Source of the DNA: Acidimicrobiaceae bacterium
Lineage (GTDB): Bacteria > Actinomycetota > Acidimicrobiia > Acidimicrobiales > RAAP-2
NCBI GenBank assembly: GCA_003162475.1
Contig: PMOI01000023.1
Location: 1 to 64,000, forward strand
Length of the DNA: 64,000 bases
Direction: 5' to 3'
The notes beneath the pieces were generated by a model. The model ran no database searches. It worked only from the letters and a program-made list of their open reading frames with translations, and was not told where the DNA came from. The position numbers and the translations under genes were made by a program. Position 1 is the first letter of the stretch, and the number at the start of each line of letters is the position of its first letter. Shown piece after piece: positions 18,979 through 29,400 of the stretch.

Positions 18979-20117
18979 TCCGGAAAGCGCTTACGAGATC
19001 GCACCGCGGAGCGAGCGTCGCAAGGGTCGAACAATAGAGGAGGTGAAATTGGATCGAGGGCGCTGGTGCCAGTACCGGCGCCCAAGTCGCAACTTCTCCG
19101 ACGGCGCGTCGACCCCGCCGGATATGACGTTCGTACTTGGCACGCCCAGACTGCATCTAACGGCGAACATCGATTAGCGCACTTGGTCGAACGCAACTCC
19201 ATCAAGGTATGGCTGCCAAACCTAAATATCGTGACGACATCATAGAGATGCCAAAGTTCAACCGACGCGTCCTCGATCATTCGAAACTGTTTGTCCCACA
19301 CGTGCCGCAACGGTCTCGTCAACGATCGGTTTCAAGAGCACGATTTTGGATAATCTGAGATAATTGGACTTGTCGATTTCGCAAGTCACTAACTTTTCTC
19401 ATCTTCACAAGCTGAGAACGCGGACTCGACTCCCGTCGCCAGCTCCTAAAACGGCCCCCCGCTGAAGCCGTCGCCCGCTGCAACGATGTCGGTATCTGCA
19501 ACTGTTTGAAAGATGCACATTAGTTAAGTGGGGTGGCAGACACATTCTTAAGAAACTGAGAATTTGACACGAAACCTTGGTGGTCCTAACCGGACAAACC
19601 TCGAACCAAACGATCAAGCGAAGACTAGAAATATTGTCTCAGATAATCACGGAAAGTCAATCAAGATCCGCCAGCCCCGAAGGATGCGGCGATTGGATTT
19701 GATGGAAATCTTCCATCTCCTTTGCGACGAAATCTCTGCCTTGGTGCGGCATAAATTGGGATACTCGAAGAATGTCCGATACCGTTGATCCCCTACTACT
19801 TGCCGCGGCTATCTCTGCTTTCGCTGGATCGTCAGTACAAGTACTACAGGCCTTCTCATCATTTGTTGAAAGCGTCTCAGTCGCAAAATCGACACAAAGC
19901 GCCGCGATCTGCGACCGAGGAATCGATCATCCTCCTTACTCCGAAAGACAAGCGTAGGTTCGTCGGAATATTCGTTGGCTGCGGCCCTGATAACACTCGG
20001 TACAGATCTTACGGTGATCGCAATGGCATTCTTGGTCTTCTGAAATCCGCTACAGGTCTGCCGTCAATCTGACTGGATCAATTGCAAGCTTTCGCTGTCG
20101 TGGAAAATGCCACGGAA
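18979..20117. other. long intergenic region between conjugation operon and cargo
   Basis: These 1.1 kb hold no intact gene that I can support. The right part of the interval must contain the promoter of the conjugation operon near 18.98-19.1 kb, but I could not pick a clear -10/-35 pair. Base composition drops compared with the conjugation genes. A possible broken gene lies at 19772-20072 and is listed separately. The interval marks the edge where cargo was inserted. Confidence 0.45.
19772..20072 (+). pseudogene. possible frameshifted small gene
   Basis: From the ATG at 19772 one frame reads a plausible hydrophobic N-terminus (MSDTVDPLLLAAAISAFAG) that stops after 61 codons. Near 19900 coding-like sequence continues in the next frame (EESIILLTPKDKRRFVGIF) up to a stop at 20072. 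Joined, they would give about 100 residues. This looks like a frameshifted gene but no family is recognised, and chance reading frames cannot be excluded. Confidence 0.25.
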
Positions 20118-21014
20118 TCAGAGGTCACCCAGTTTCAAGCGCGAGCCGCTTCTCGACTCTTCAAAGCCAAAATCGACTTGAGTGACGTACGAATTCCAGA
20201 CCGGGCTCGGATCAATCCCGCACTGCTGATTCGTTGCAATTGTCGTGAGCGCATTGGCATCTTCGTCAATCAACTCGCGAATGTGTCTAAGCCCATGCAT
20301 TATCTTGTTGCTTTTTCGGGTGACGTCCATCGCGACTCCGCCAACAGTTAGACCCCGAGCAATGTAGAGCGAACCGTCAACGTCGACGGGTAATCCCATG
20401 CCTACTCTTCGCAAGGCCTTTCGCTCGAGAGAAGACGGCGGTACTCGTGTGCTCACGCCAGTGTACGAGCCCAACACGAGATTTGCACTGGGCCAATTCC
20501 GTACAACAATCCTTATAAGTTCCTCGTCGTTCCAACTGTTGTGATCGCCAATTGAAATGAAATATGCGTCGTCCGGACGTAAGATTGAAAAGAGGAGTTC
20601 ACCTGTTCTAGCGCCGTCGTTCGTTGGGGAAAGATGCAAGTGATGAATTCCCCAGTCGGCTAGAAGTAGGTCAAGATCGACTCGGCTTTCGAGGGCTGCA
20701 GATGCTGCATTCGAAGATATCGGGTAACGGATTCGCCGACTCAGTCGCAATGACAGGTCGTCACCATTCATTACCTCGCTTCGTATCAGCCTCAATGCGA
20801 CACGGTGCTCCACAGCTTGCCGGCTGCTGCCGAGTTCCTTAGAGATGTGAACCCTCCTCGGCCGAATCATCACGAATCGGTCTCGCCAGTTAAACCACCG
20901 AATAAGTAACGAATTCAGTGGCAATTGCGCAAGCTCACCGTTTGGATCTGGAACCATTCTGGCGAGCATGTGCTTTCGCAAATCTCTCTCAAGATCGTCT
21001 GTCACGTTCACCAT
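20118..21014 (-). CDS. hypothetical cargo protein
   Basis: I do not recognise a named domain in this 298-residue protein. The central part (about 115-175) has DWGIHHLHLS, GELLFSILRPDDAYFI and ELIRIVVRNWP, a pattern I associate with hypothetical proteins in variable islands. Conserved His, Asp and Trp residues in that block could form an active site, but this is speculation. The ATG at 21014 follows a GGGGG stretch. It is divergent from the gene at 21166, with 151 bases between them. Confidence 0.7.
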   Translation of the reverse strand: MVNVTDDLERDLRKHMLARMVPDPNGELAQLPLNSLLIRWFNWRDRFVMIRPRRVHISKELGSSRQAVEHRVALRLIRSEVMNGDDLSLRLSRRIRYPISSNAASAALESRVDLDLLLADWGIHHLHLSPTNDGARTGELLFSILRPDDAYFISIGDHNSWNDEELIRIVVRNWPSANLVLGSYTGVSTRVPPSSLERKALRRVGMGLPVDVDGSLYIARGLTVGGVAMDVTRKSNKIMHGLRHIRELIDEDANALTTIATNQQCGIDPSPVWNSYVTQVDFGFEESRSGSRLKLGDL

Positions 21015-21165
21015 TTCGCCCCCGACAACGGATACTCAGTCTCCCGATTCACCGACGCAGAGTCTGCCAGCACAAATTGCGACGGAATCCAGATGCTCAT
21101 TTCAGCGCGTCCGATGGCTGGGGTTCTCTCGCGGCCCGATAGTGGTGGCGAGTAACTTTCAGACT

Positions 21166-21582
21166 ATGGCACATGGCCCACTGCCTACCGTCCCCATTCT
21201 TGTGGTCCCAGCCGACGTGGCAATCGAACTACTGGAACAAGGTCTCGCGGCACCGTCAAGAAACCCGTTTGGAGAATTTGATGCGGGAAGCTGGTGGCAG
21301 GGTCTCTTGATGTTTTCTGGTGGCGCGTGCGACGCAATTACCCTGATTGAAGGAATCGCGGCCGTACCAAAACTGGCAAAATTCATCTTCCGTTGGAATA
21401 GGAACCGAGAAGCAAACGACTCACACAACGGGGAACATTCTGAACAATGCGTGCTTCATTACAAGACTGCACGCGGAGAGGCAACCCTCGATCTCAATCA
21501 ATATCCGGACTTGGAACTCCTGACCGAGTGGCTTTCCGCAACGTATGAGATCCTCTCGATAGATTCCAAACAACGAGATTGA
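21166..21582 (+). CDS. hypothetical protein
   Basis: The protein (138 residues from the ATG at 21166) is not recognised. Its middle part (WWQGLLMFSGGACDAITLI) is moderately hydrophobic and could be membrane-associated. The C-terminal part is acidic with a coiled look. No strong ribosome binding site precedes this ATG, and GTG codons at 21142 or 21145 are alternatives. The frame is open far upstream, where it is antisense to the preceding gene, so the true start is uncertain. Confidence 0.5.
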   Translation: MAHGPLPTVPILVVPADVAIELLEQGLAAPSRNPFGEFDAGSWWQGLLMFSGGACDAITLIEGIAAVPKLAKFIFRWNRNREANDSHNGEHSEQCVLHYKTARGEATLDLNQYPDLELLTEWLSATYEILSIDSKQRD

Positions 21583-21619
21583 CGCGCACCCGATCTGCAT
21601 CGGCGACAATCTTTCACAC

Positions 21620-21976
21620 TTAATCGGGAATGGTTTCTCCAATATCCGTATTCTCGATCTCAGAAGGGCTCTCGCCAATGAGTCCCGACTTCAACGCAGC
21701 CGTAACCTCAGTCGCTCGTTTCACAATTCGACAAAGGTCCTGAACGGTGACAACGGGTTCTCCACCTTCAACGTGAAAGCCAAGGTCCACTTGTCCGCGT
21801 ACTCGAATTTTCACAGAAAACAGTTTCGAGGGAGGTTCAATTAGGATTTTTCTTTGCACGCGGCAAAATTCATTGCCGGCTTGAACGAGATCGCTTTCGG
21901 AATGAAAGGTAACTTCTCCGACCTCGTAATAGTCTCCGGGCTCGTACTCAACCGATCTAGGATCGCGAACTTTCAC
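21620..21976 (-). pseudogene. C-terminal part of the same TGA-split gene
   Basis: The 118-codon segment is in the same frame as the preceding part, separated by TGA and five sense codons (LLSCA). A GTG at 21976 could restart translation, but no ribosome binding site precedes it. It contains beta-rich exported-like or binding-domain-like sequence (LFSVKIRVRGQVDLGF) and an acidic tail. If both halves are made they could still assemble, otherwise this is a remnant. The combined length would be about 315 residues. Confidence 0.55.
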
Positions 21977-21991
21977 CGCGCAGCTCAGAAG

Positions 21992-22567
21992 TCAACGATG
22001 TTTGTCGATGTTCGACAATTCACGAAGTAAAGAGAACTCGTGCGCCGCTCTTTTGTCTTTTGGGAGGTTGAAGGCTTGACTGTTCTCGATGACCTTAACC
22101 TGAGCGTCCGATAGACCGAAAAGCGGGCTTGACCGATTTTCTGTCACGCCGCAATAGTCGCATTCGACTCCGCCGCCACCTCGGTCGATTACGTCCCGTT
22201 CCCACCGACCGCGACTGTCATAAAGCGGAAACTGATTACCTCTATTGGGTATGTTCCCATTCTCAAGCACCAACTCACTGACGAGTTGATCAAGAGCCGA
22301 GCGAACGTCATGCGCTAGTTCGCCGGCAAGAACAGCCAACTCCTGGTGCGGACCTGGAACATTGAGCCAAGTCACTCCATCGCTCTGATTCGGATACGTG
22401 CCATATTCGTAGACCGTGTACCGGACTTCCGAATTGATGATCGCTTGGCTCAATTCATGAATCTCTCCGTAGAGCACATATGCGCGAGTGAGTTTTGGGG
22501 AAGCGATCTCGACCACGTGCGAATTGTAACTACCCCACCCCGCTTCACGGGTGTACGTTCGTCCCAT
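21992..22567 (-). pseudogene. N-terminal part of a gene split by an in-frame TGA
   Basis: From the ATG at 22567 this codes 191 residues with SALDQLVSELVLENGN, a CDYCGV motif, FGLSDAQVKVIE and LLRELSNIDKHR. The frame then meets TGA at 21994-21992 and continues open in the same frame into the segment at 21976-21620. Proteins with an LSNIDKHR-type segment normally continue past this point, so the TGA probably interrupts one gene. The start is divergent from the large gene at 22605 with only 37 bases between them. No function is known. Confidence 0.6.
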
Positions 22568-22604
22568 GTGCCCATGGCCGCCAATAAATCGAGATGACCT
22601 AAAG

Positions 22605-25600
22605 ATGGCGGCGAAGTCCGAAGGTTTCGACATGGTATTGCCTCTGTTGGTAAGACGCCTGATCATCGAAACATCAGTCGGCCTCGCCTCAGTTGACATG
22701 CCCGGTGGGACCGGAGTGGCAGCTAGTGGATTCGACGGCGTGATCGTTACCACGGAAGCTTCGCCATTCGTTCCCGAGGGGACGTCGGTGTGGGAATTGT
22801 CAGTCGGTGGCGGACAGGCCAAAGCGGAGGACGACTACTCCAAGAGGGTCATCTCACCCAACAGCACTGCGACCGCTGAGATCACCTACGTTGAAGTAAT
22901 TCTCGAGCCGTGGACCAAGGCACGGTCTTGGTCCAACTCGCATTTGGACGACGGACGCTGGCGTGATGTCCTCGGTTACAACCTCGACCGAGTACACGCG
23001 TGGCTGGATATTGCTCCCGCCACGACCGTTTGGCTCGCCGGTCGCCTCGGAAGAAACATGCCCGGAGCTCAAGTTCTCTCAGAGTGGTGGCGAGAAACCT
23101 GGATACCTTCAACAAGAATTCCCCTCGGTGAGCAAATCGTTTTGGCCGGCCGGGAAAAGGCAGCGGAGGAATTCTTGTCGTGCGTTGCGAGTGGACAATC
23201 GATAATTGCCGTTCGTGGCGACCTCCGGGCAGAAGAGTACTTCGCGTTCGTTTCAGCCGCGGTGATGGCAAGCAACGAAGTCGACGCGTCAATGATCGGC
23301 TCGCGAACTCTTATCGTATCTGACGCTTCAAGTCTCGCTCAATTGATTTCGCAGTCAAAGCCACTGGTCATACTCCTAGAAGATGCTGCCGCCGCTCGCA
23401 ACCTTCCTCAACACCGCCCCCATCAAATCGTTATCGTGGCGCCGCCAGGAGCTTCGGCCGATGTCGACGTTCCGCGGATTCACGCGAATGCCGTCGAAGC
23501 TCAACTTCTGACATTCGGACTACCTCGAGACGAGGCAGCCCGACTGGCAACGCTGGGACGTCGAAGCTTCCTCGCGATGCGACGACATTTGGCGAACACT
23601 CCCTCACTTCTGACTCCGCCGTGGGCTGAATCTCCTGACACGGCTCGCCGACGCCTTTTGATGCTCGGTTCGTGGGATGACTCGAGCGCAGAAGATCGGC
23701 GACTAGTTTCACAGTTTGTCGGAACGCCCTACGAAAGGGTGCAGGATCTCGCCAACCAGCTCTCGTCGGGCTCGGATATCCCGTTTATATCGAGAACTGG
23801 AGATATCTGGTACATCCCTGCAATTGAGGACGCTTGGGAACTCCTTGCGCCATCTATTACTAGCGACGACCCAGTGGCTTTCCGAGACATCTACCTCGAA
23901 GTTCTTACCGAGCGAGACCCTGTCTGGGACCTTGAACCTTCGGTTCGATGGAGAGCCGCCGTCGATGGAATCGCCCGTCATTTTTCGCGCTCGCTTAGAG
24001 ATGGACTCGTAAAGTCCATCGCATTATTCAGTGTCAACGATACGAGTGTGCCTGGCACCAGTGGTCTTAGCGGCTCGCAATGGGTTCGTCGTCTAGTCAT
24101 GGAACTCCTAGGCGAAGCCAACGCTGATGCGACATACCGCCTATGGGCTTCACTTACCGATGTGTTGCCACTTCTGGCAGAGGCATCACCTGAAGCATTC
24201 CTCGAAGGAATGAGAGTTGGGCTGACGGGAACCTCGCCGCAACACGCAATGATGTTCACCGACAGTGTTTCGGATGATTTCATGGGCAACTCGTCCTCTC
24301 TTCACTCACACTTCTTGTGGGCATTGGAAATTTTGGCGTGGTCGCCGATCTATTTTGATGATGCAGTTGACGTCCTTGCCCAGCTAGCAGTCATCGACCC
24401 AGGAGGCAATTTAGGCAGCCGCCCATTGCGAAGCCTGGTTGGCATACTGAGTTCGTGGAGTCCTAATACTTGCGCAAGCGCAGAGCGCCGAGTCCGGGCC
24501 ATGGAGCGAATATCTCTGCGCCAGCCTTCAATTGCGGATGTGCTCTTTCACAATCTTCTCCCCGATGGCAATGGCTTCCAAGATATTCACCCGGGTCCAC
24601 AATTTCACGAATGGAAGACAGTTTCACAGGTGTTGCCAGAAGACCAGCGGCGCGTAACTGACGCGGCATTCAGGTTACTCATGGATTCCAACGAAACATT
24701 CGAGTCTTACTTGAGCATGATCGACAGAGTCGGTGCGATGTCGCCCGACCAACGTGCGGCATTGGCGTCGCGAATCGAGGACCTTTGTTCAGGACTTGAC
24801 GATGACGAGCAACGCCGACATATTTTCGAAAAACTTCGCGACTTAATCGCGCGGCACCGCGAATACTCGAACGCGCAGTGGGCTTTGCCAGAGCGGGAAC
24901 TTATCGACCTCGAAAGAGCCTGCAATGCCGCTCAACCGAGAGACCCAATTCGACGACTCGTGTGGCTTTTCACATCAAGCCTGGTATGCCTCGGAGATGT
25001 CCCTAAACGCGATAATTTCGCCGCATACGAAGCCGAACTTGAATCTCGGCGAGCTGACGCGATTCGTGAGATCCTCACGAGTGGGGGTTTAGACGAAATC
25101 GACTCTCTCGCTTCTCTAACCTCGGAGCCATATTTGGTCGGAATCGCCTTGGCCGACGCGTCCACGACTTTCGATACAGAACTTCTGGAGTGGCTTGAGT
25201 CCGACGACGCGATCCGTCGAGGAACCGCATCGGGTTATGCAAGAAGGCGAATCCAAATCGGAGGAACAGACACTCTTACTGAGCTCCTGGCAGTAACGCC
25301 AAGCCCTCTCGCTCAAGCTCGGCTTCTATGCAACACTCCTGACATCGAGATTGCCTGGTCGAGATTGTCCACGCTTAACGAAAATGTCGCCGAGAACTAT
25401 TGGCGTGAATTCGTCCCATTCGGACTCGGCCCAGGCTTTCCTTTCGCGGTCGAAACGGCGTGGAAATTAATGGACGCTGGGCGACCAGGTGCCGCCCTTC
25501 AACTGATTCTCCAGTACGGGCTCAAACAGGACACTATCGAGGTCGCTGAGGTCACCACGTCCGGACTTGAACTTCTACTTCAGATGGGTGAACAAAATGA

Positions 25601-26357
25601 ACTGCGATCACTTGACTCTTACTCGCTCGAATCTCTATTTGAGCTAATTGCAAAACGACGCGAGCAACTCGGTCGTCAACGAGTCGTCAATCTTGAATGG
25701 CAGTACTTTCCGATGCTCGGAGCGTTTTCTGACGCGCCGACGCTCCACGATGCGCTCGTCGAAGATCCGGCGTTCCTTGTGGAAGTCACTTGCCTCCTCT
25801 ATAAGCCAGCTTCCGCTGAAGGCACCGATGAAGATGCCGACGATTCAGCCGTTGAACAGCGTCGAATCATGGCGACGCGCGCTTTCGAAGTTCTGCATTC
25901 GTTCCACCGTTGTCCAGGAGTCGGCGTCGATGGCATTCTCGAACTTGAGGAGCTTCGAACTTGGGTCACGATCGCTCGGCACGGCTTCGCTGAGGCCGAC
26001 CGAGCGGATATCGGTGACCTAAGCATTGGGGAACTTCTCGCCTACGCGCCGGATGATGGAGGCGGTATTGCAATACCGACGGCGATACGAGAAATCCTCG
26101 AGGAACTCCGGAGCGGTCGAATAGAAGAAGGGCTGCAAATCGCGATTCGTAATAAACGAGGGATGACCAGTCGCAACCCACTCGACGGAGGCCAGCAGGA
26201 GTGGAGTCTTGCTCAACAGTTTCGACTTCAAGCTGAGTTGGTTGACGAGTGGCCTCGCACTAGGAAATTACTTATTGAGCTCGCAGAGGCATACGAAATC
26301 GAAGCGCGACGAAATGACGAGTCCGCAGAGCGTCGACATCGCGGCCTCGGATGGTGA
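22605..26357 (+). CDS. large protein with N-terminal PD-(D/E)XK-like domain, defence-type
   Basis: This 1,250-residue protein begins with a predicted restriction-endonuclease-fold domain (residues about 1-160): FDG with D44, then SVWELS with E64 and K73, then DDYSKR. It ends in WRDVLGYNLDRVHAWL, with a Trp-rich stretch between. I know this arrangement from large uncharacterised proteins of defence islands. A STAND/AAA-like segment follows (GREKAAEEFLSCV, then RTLIVSD and PLVILLED), but I see no intact Walker A. The remaining ~800 residues are helical and repeat-like, probably a sensor scaffold. The ATG at 22605 was chosen because the frame upstream overlaps the divergent gene. A nuclease effector fused to a sensor is the likely role (inference). 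Confidence 0.8.
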   Translation: MAAKSEGFDMVLPLLVRRLIIETSVGLASVDMPGGTGVAASGFDGVIVTTEASPFVPEGTSVWELSVGGGQAKAEDDYSKRVISPNSTATAEITYVEVILEPWTKARSWSNSHLDDGRWRDVLGYNLDRVHAWLDIAPATTVWLAGRLGRNMPGAQVLSEWWRETWIPSTRIPLGEQIVLAGREKAAEEFLSCVASGQSIIAVRGDLRAEEYFAFVSAAVMASNEVDASMIGSRTLIVSDASSLAQLISQSKPLVILLEDAAAARNLPQHRPHQIVIVAPPGASADVDVPRIHANAVEAQLLTFGLPRDEAARLATLGRRSFLAMRRHLANTPSLLTPPWAESPDTARRRLLMLGSWDDSSAEDRRLVSQFVGTPYERVQDLANQLSSGSDIPFISRTGDIWYIPAIEDAWELLAPSITSDDPVAFRDIYLEVLTERDPVWDLEPSVRWRAAVDGIARHFSRSLRDGLVKSIALFSVNDTSVPGTSGLSGSQWVRRLVMELLGEANADATYRLWASLTDVLPLLAEASPEAFLEGMRVGLTGTSPQHAMMFTDSVSDDFMGNSSSLHSHFLWALEILAWSPIYFDDAVDVLAQLAVIDPGGNLGSRPLRSLVGILSSWSPNTCASAERRVRAMERISLRQPSIADVLFHNLLPDGNGFQDIHPGPQFHEWKTVSQVLPEDQRRVTDAAFRLLMDSNETFESYLSMIDRVGAMSPDQRAALASRIEDLCSGLDDDEQRRHIFEKLRDLIARHREYSNAQWALPERELIDLERACNAAQPRDPIRRLVWLFTSSLVCLGDVPKRDNFAAYEAELESRRADAIREILTSGGLDEIDSLASLTSEPYLVGIALADASTTFDTELLEWLESDDAIRRGTASGYARRRIQIGGTDTLTELLAVTPSPLAQARLLCNTPDIEIAWSRLSTLNENVAENYWREFVPFGLGPGFPFAVETAWKLMDAGRPGAALQLILQYGLKQDTIEVAEVTTSGLELLLQMGEQNELRSLDSYSLESLFELIAKRREQLGRQRVVNLEWQYFPMLGAFSDAPTLHDALVEDPAFLVEVTCLLYKPASAEGTDEDADDSAVEQRRIMATRAFEVLHSFHRCPGVGVDGILELEELRTWVTIARHGFAEADRADIGDLSIGELLAYAPDDGGGIAIPTAIREILEELRSGRIEEGLQIAIRNKRGMTSRNPLDGGQQEWSLAQQFRLQAELVDEWPRTRKLLIELAEAYEIEARRNDESAERRHRGLGW

Positions 26358-26430
26358 ACACGTTAACCGTGACGTCGAAAAAGAGGGATCTCGACGAACG
26401 TCAGTAGACGATCGTCCGACTAGACGAAAC

Positions 26431-29400
26431 TTACCAATGGGTCATCCATCCGTAGCCGAGAGATGGTTGATCTTCGAGTGTGAGGAGCTGTTCAAGATCC
26501 TCCATTAGGCAAAACGTCACGGGGACGTTGGGAATGAATGCAGCTGGCTCAACCTCGCGGGTGATAATCACCGGTACAACATTCCACCCGCTGTCAACAT
26601 CAAAAGACACTCCCAACAATTCCAGTGCGCCGCCAATGTTCGCGCTAATCGCTCGAATTCGAGAGTCCAATTTGTCAAAAAACCCATGCTTTGCCAAAGT
26701 AAATTTCTCCACTCGTCGTAGCATCCGACTCGCAGAGAAACTCGTATGCACATCCTTCACCTCACATACCCATATACGAGATCGATCTAAATCGGCAACA
26801 ATGAGATCAATCTCTCCGGGAATCACCAATCCGAACTTCGAGGAGTCGTGGGGGAAGACCCTCATCGCGTTTGGCATGCCTAGGGCGTTCGCCTTCGACG
26901 CCGCCTCCTTCTCGAGAAGTCGGTTCTGGATAGTTCGATACTTGTTGAACGCCTGACTCACCCGATCGGGTGTGTCATCCGCGTGCCAGGGAAGTCGACC
27001 GTCAAGAATGTATGTCGTATACACGCGCTTGGTCGCGTCGATGAGCCACGGAATGAGAACGACATCGCTGCCTATCTGGACAAGAGGGCGAGTCGAAAGT
27101 CGTATCCGGCGATTCTCAATTTCCCAGTATCGAACTCCTTCTTGCAAGAGGTCAGAGTGACCCAACATCAATCGGTCCAGGGCCGAATCAATCTCACCCA
27201 AAGGGATCGAAGCCCACGACGAGGCCTCCTGCCGCAACGATGAAAGTGGCACGACTTCGACGCGATCCTCGGCACTAGTCCAGGAGCCGGCAGTACTCAA
27301 GACTGCAAAGATCCCATTGAACCCAGTGCCACACGTCTCAAGCATCGCCTTATCAGCCTTCGCGAGCGAAGCTGGTACTTCCAACGAATCAAAAGCAGCA
27401 AATGGACTCGTGGTCACGAGGGGATTTTGGCCAAGACGTAATTTGAGCACTTCCGGATCGCTCAGAGTTGATCGAAGACGAAGTTGGTTCAGCCGCCTCG
27501 CCCTCATGAAGGCTTCTACATCGATCTCATTCGATGGTTGCGAATCCTTCCTTGATTCCTGATTTCGACCAACAGACAGAGGAATCCCTGTCACTCCGCA
27601 CACCCCTCCTGCACGCACGGCGACTGACAAATCGTGAAGTCCCTTAGTAGCCCCCGAAAGTGCGGCGCCAGTATTGAGGCCCATTAGTGCGAGATCAGTG
27701 GCTTCCGCAATAGCAAATCGATCGGGAGTGACCGTGCCGAACGTACTCCTGGCCATCGACAGCTCAAGAAGTAACTCGAGGGGCCGAGTCATTTCGGAAG
27801 GGTCAGGAGAATTCATTGCGTCAACACGCCAATTTTTCTCCCAGGGCGCGGACAGGGCTGCGGTCAGCGAAGCGTCGGATCGAGCCCGCTCTGCGTGCGC
27901 GTCATTCAAATGTGTCGCTATCTCAATTATTGACTCCGCCGACCAAGGAGCCATGAAGTTGTTAAGAGCTCTTTCCCACGCAGGGGCGATAACTTCCTTG
28001 CAGATGTCAATGGCAGTGCTCCCGGAATACGAGCCGATCGGCGCACCGCTTTCGACCACTGCGACTGCAAACGCCCGTCTAGCGCGTCCCAGTGAACCGA
28101 CCGTTCTCGGAAGCGAATCCTGACCCATGTTCCTCGCCCTAAGAGGTGTCTGTTGAAAGCGGAGCATCGCAACGGGCGGAGCGGCTTGCCACTCGATCAA
28201 GAAGCCCGAGTTTTCGTTGGCCCATCCCTCGGAGCCTTCGCTCCCGTGAATCTCCGTGAGGCAATGAAAAAGGGTCTGACCCAGACCAAGGTGCGCGTCT
28301 TCGGGACTGTCATTCAGGGACTCGAACCAGTCTGGTCCGAGTTGAATACTCACCAGTGGACAAGAGTCGTTCGAAGTGAAAGCACCAAAGACAATTACGT
28401 CGTCAGAAGCGTCCGCGTGCCTCTCCCCAACAAAGCTCAGATCAATTCGAAGAGGTCGTTGGGATGTCACCCTCGTCGCTCTAGAAATCCCCGGAAAGTT
28501 CTTCACCGTCAATACGAGCCCGTCGACGATTCCAGTGATGAATGCGGGATCAATTCCCATATCGACGAGATCACTTTGAATCTCGTGTCTAATGACAATG
28601 GGAGGATCAACCAGTATCGAATATTGGGACGCATTTGGTGCGACGAGCAAAGCTTGATTCTCGTCCTTGAGGTATACATTCGACCACGACCACACTGAAG
28701 GAAGTCCGGAGTCTGCGAGAACAACTTCTATCGGCTCCCAAGCGGCTGCAGTCGCCCAGCAGTCCTCATTTTGCCTAATATCGACCATGAAATCGATGTC
28801 CGTCATTCCGGTGAAATTGAGCGCACCGTGAAGCTTCCAGTGCCGCCAGATGTCGCTGAACTCAACGAAATGAAATTCGTGCAAGCCGGGCATCGTCGTC
28901 AATTCATCGAGAAATTGAAACAAAAGATCATGGCCATGAACCATTTGTTGCGATTCAAACTTGATCATCGCCAAATCCTCGACGTGAATCTGTGTCGACC
29001 CGGGTTTACTCGCGGGCTTTAGATATATTGGGCCGCCATAAACGACAATGCGGTGACGATATTCGTCGCTTCCCGGAATGGTAGGGCTCACAGTCGAACC
29101 CTCGACCGCAACTCTCTCCGCCACCCGATGAGCAATATCAACCGATTCACATAATTGGGTCTCCGATAACCCGCTTGCGATGCCAATGTCAAAAGAATGA
29201 AGTCCGCCGGGACGTACGACTACTCCAAATTCAAGTTCACCTTGTCCATCATTCGACCGAGACTCAGATTCGCTCTGAGACGTTTCATGTGATGGAAGTT
29301 CAATACCCAGGATTTCAAGCGTTCGTCCAACCGTATGGAGGCTCATCAATCGTCTCGAATGTTCATCTCCCGCCGCCTCGTGCGCGAGCACTGAGTGGGC

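Noticed and set aside
18963..19322. 119-codon minus-strand frame
   Set aside because: No ribosome binding site, Arg/Ser-rich random composition, and overlap with the NlpC/P60 gene start.
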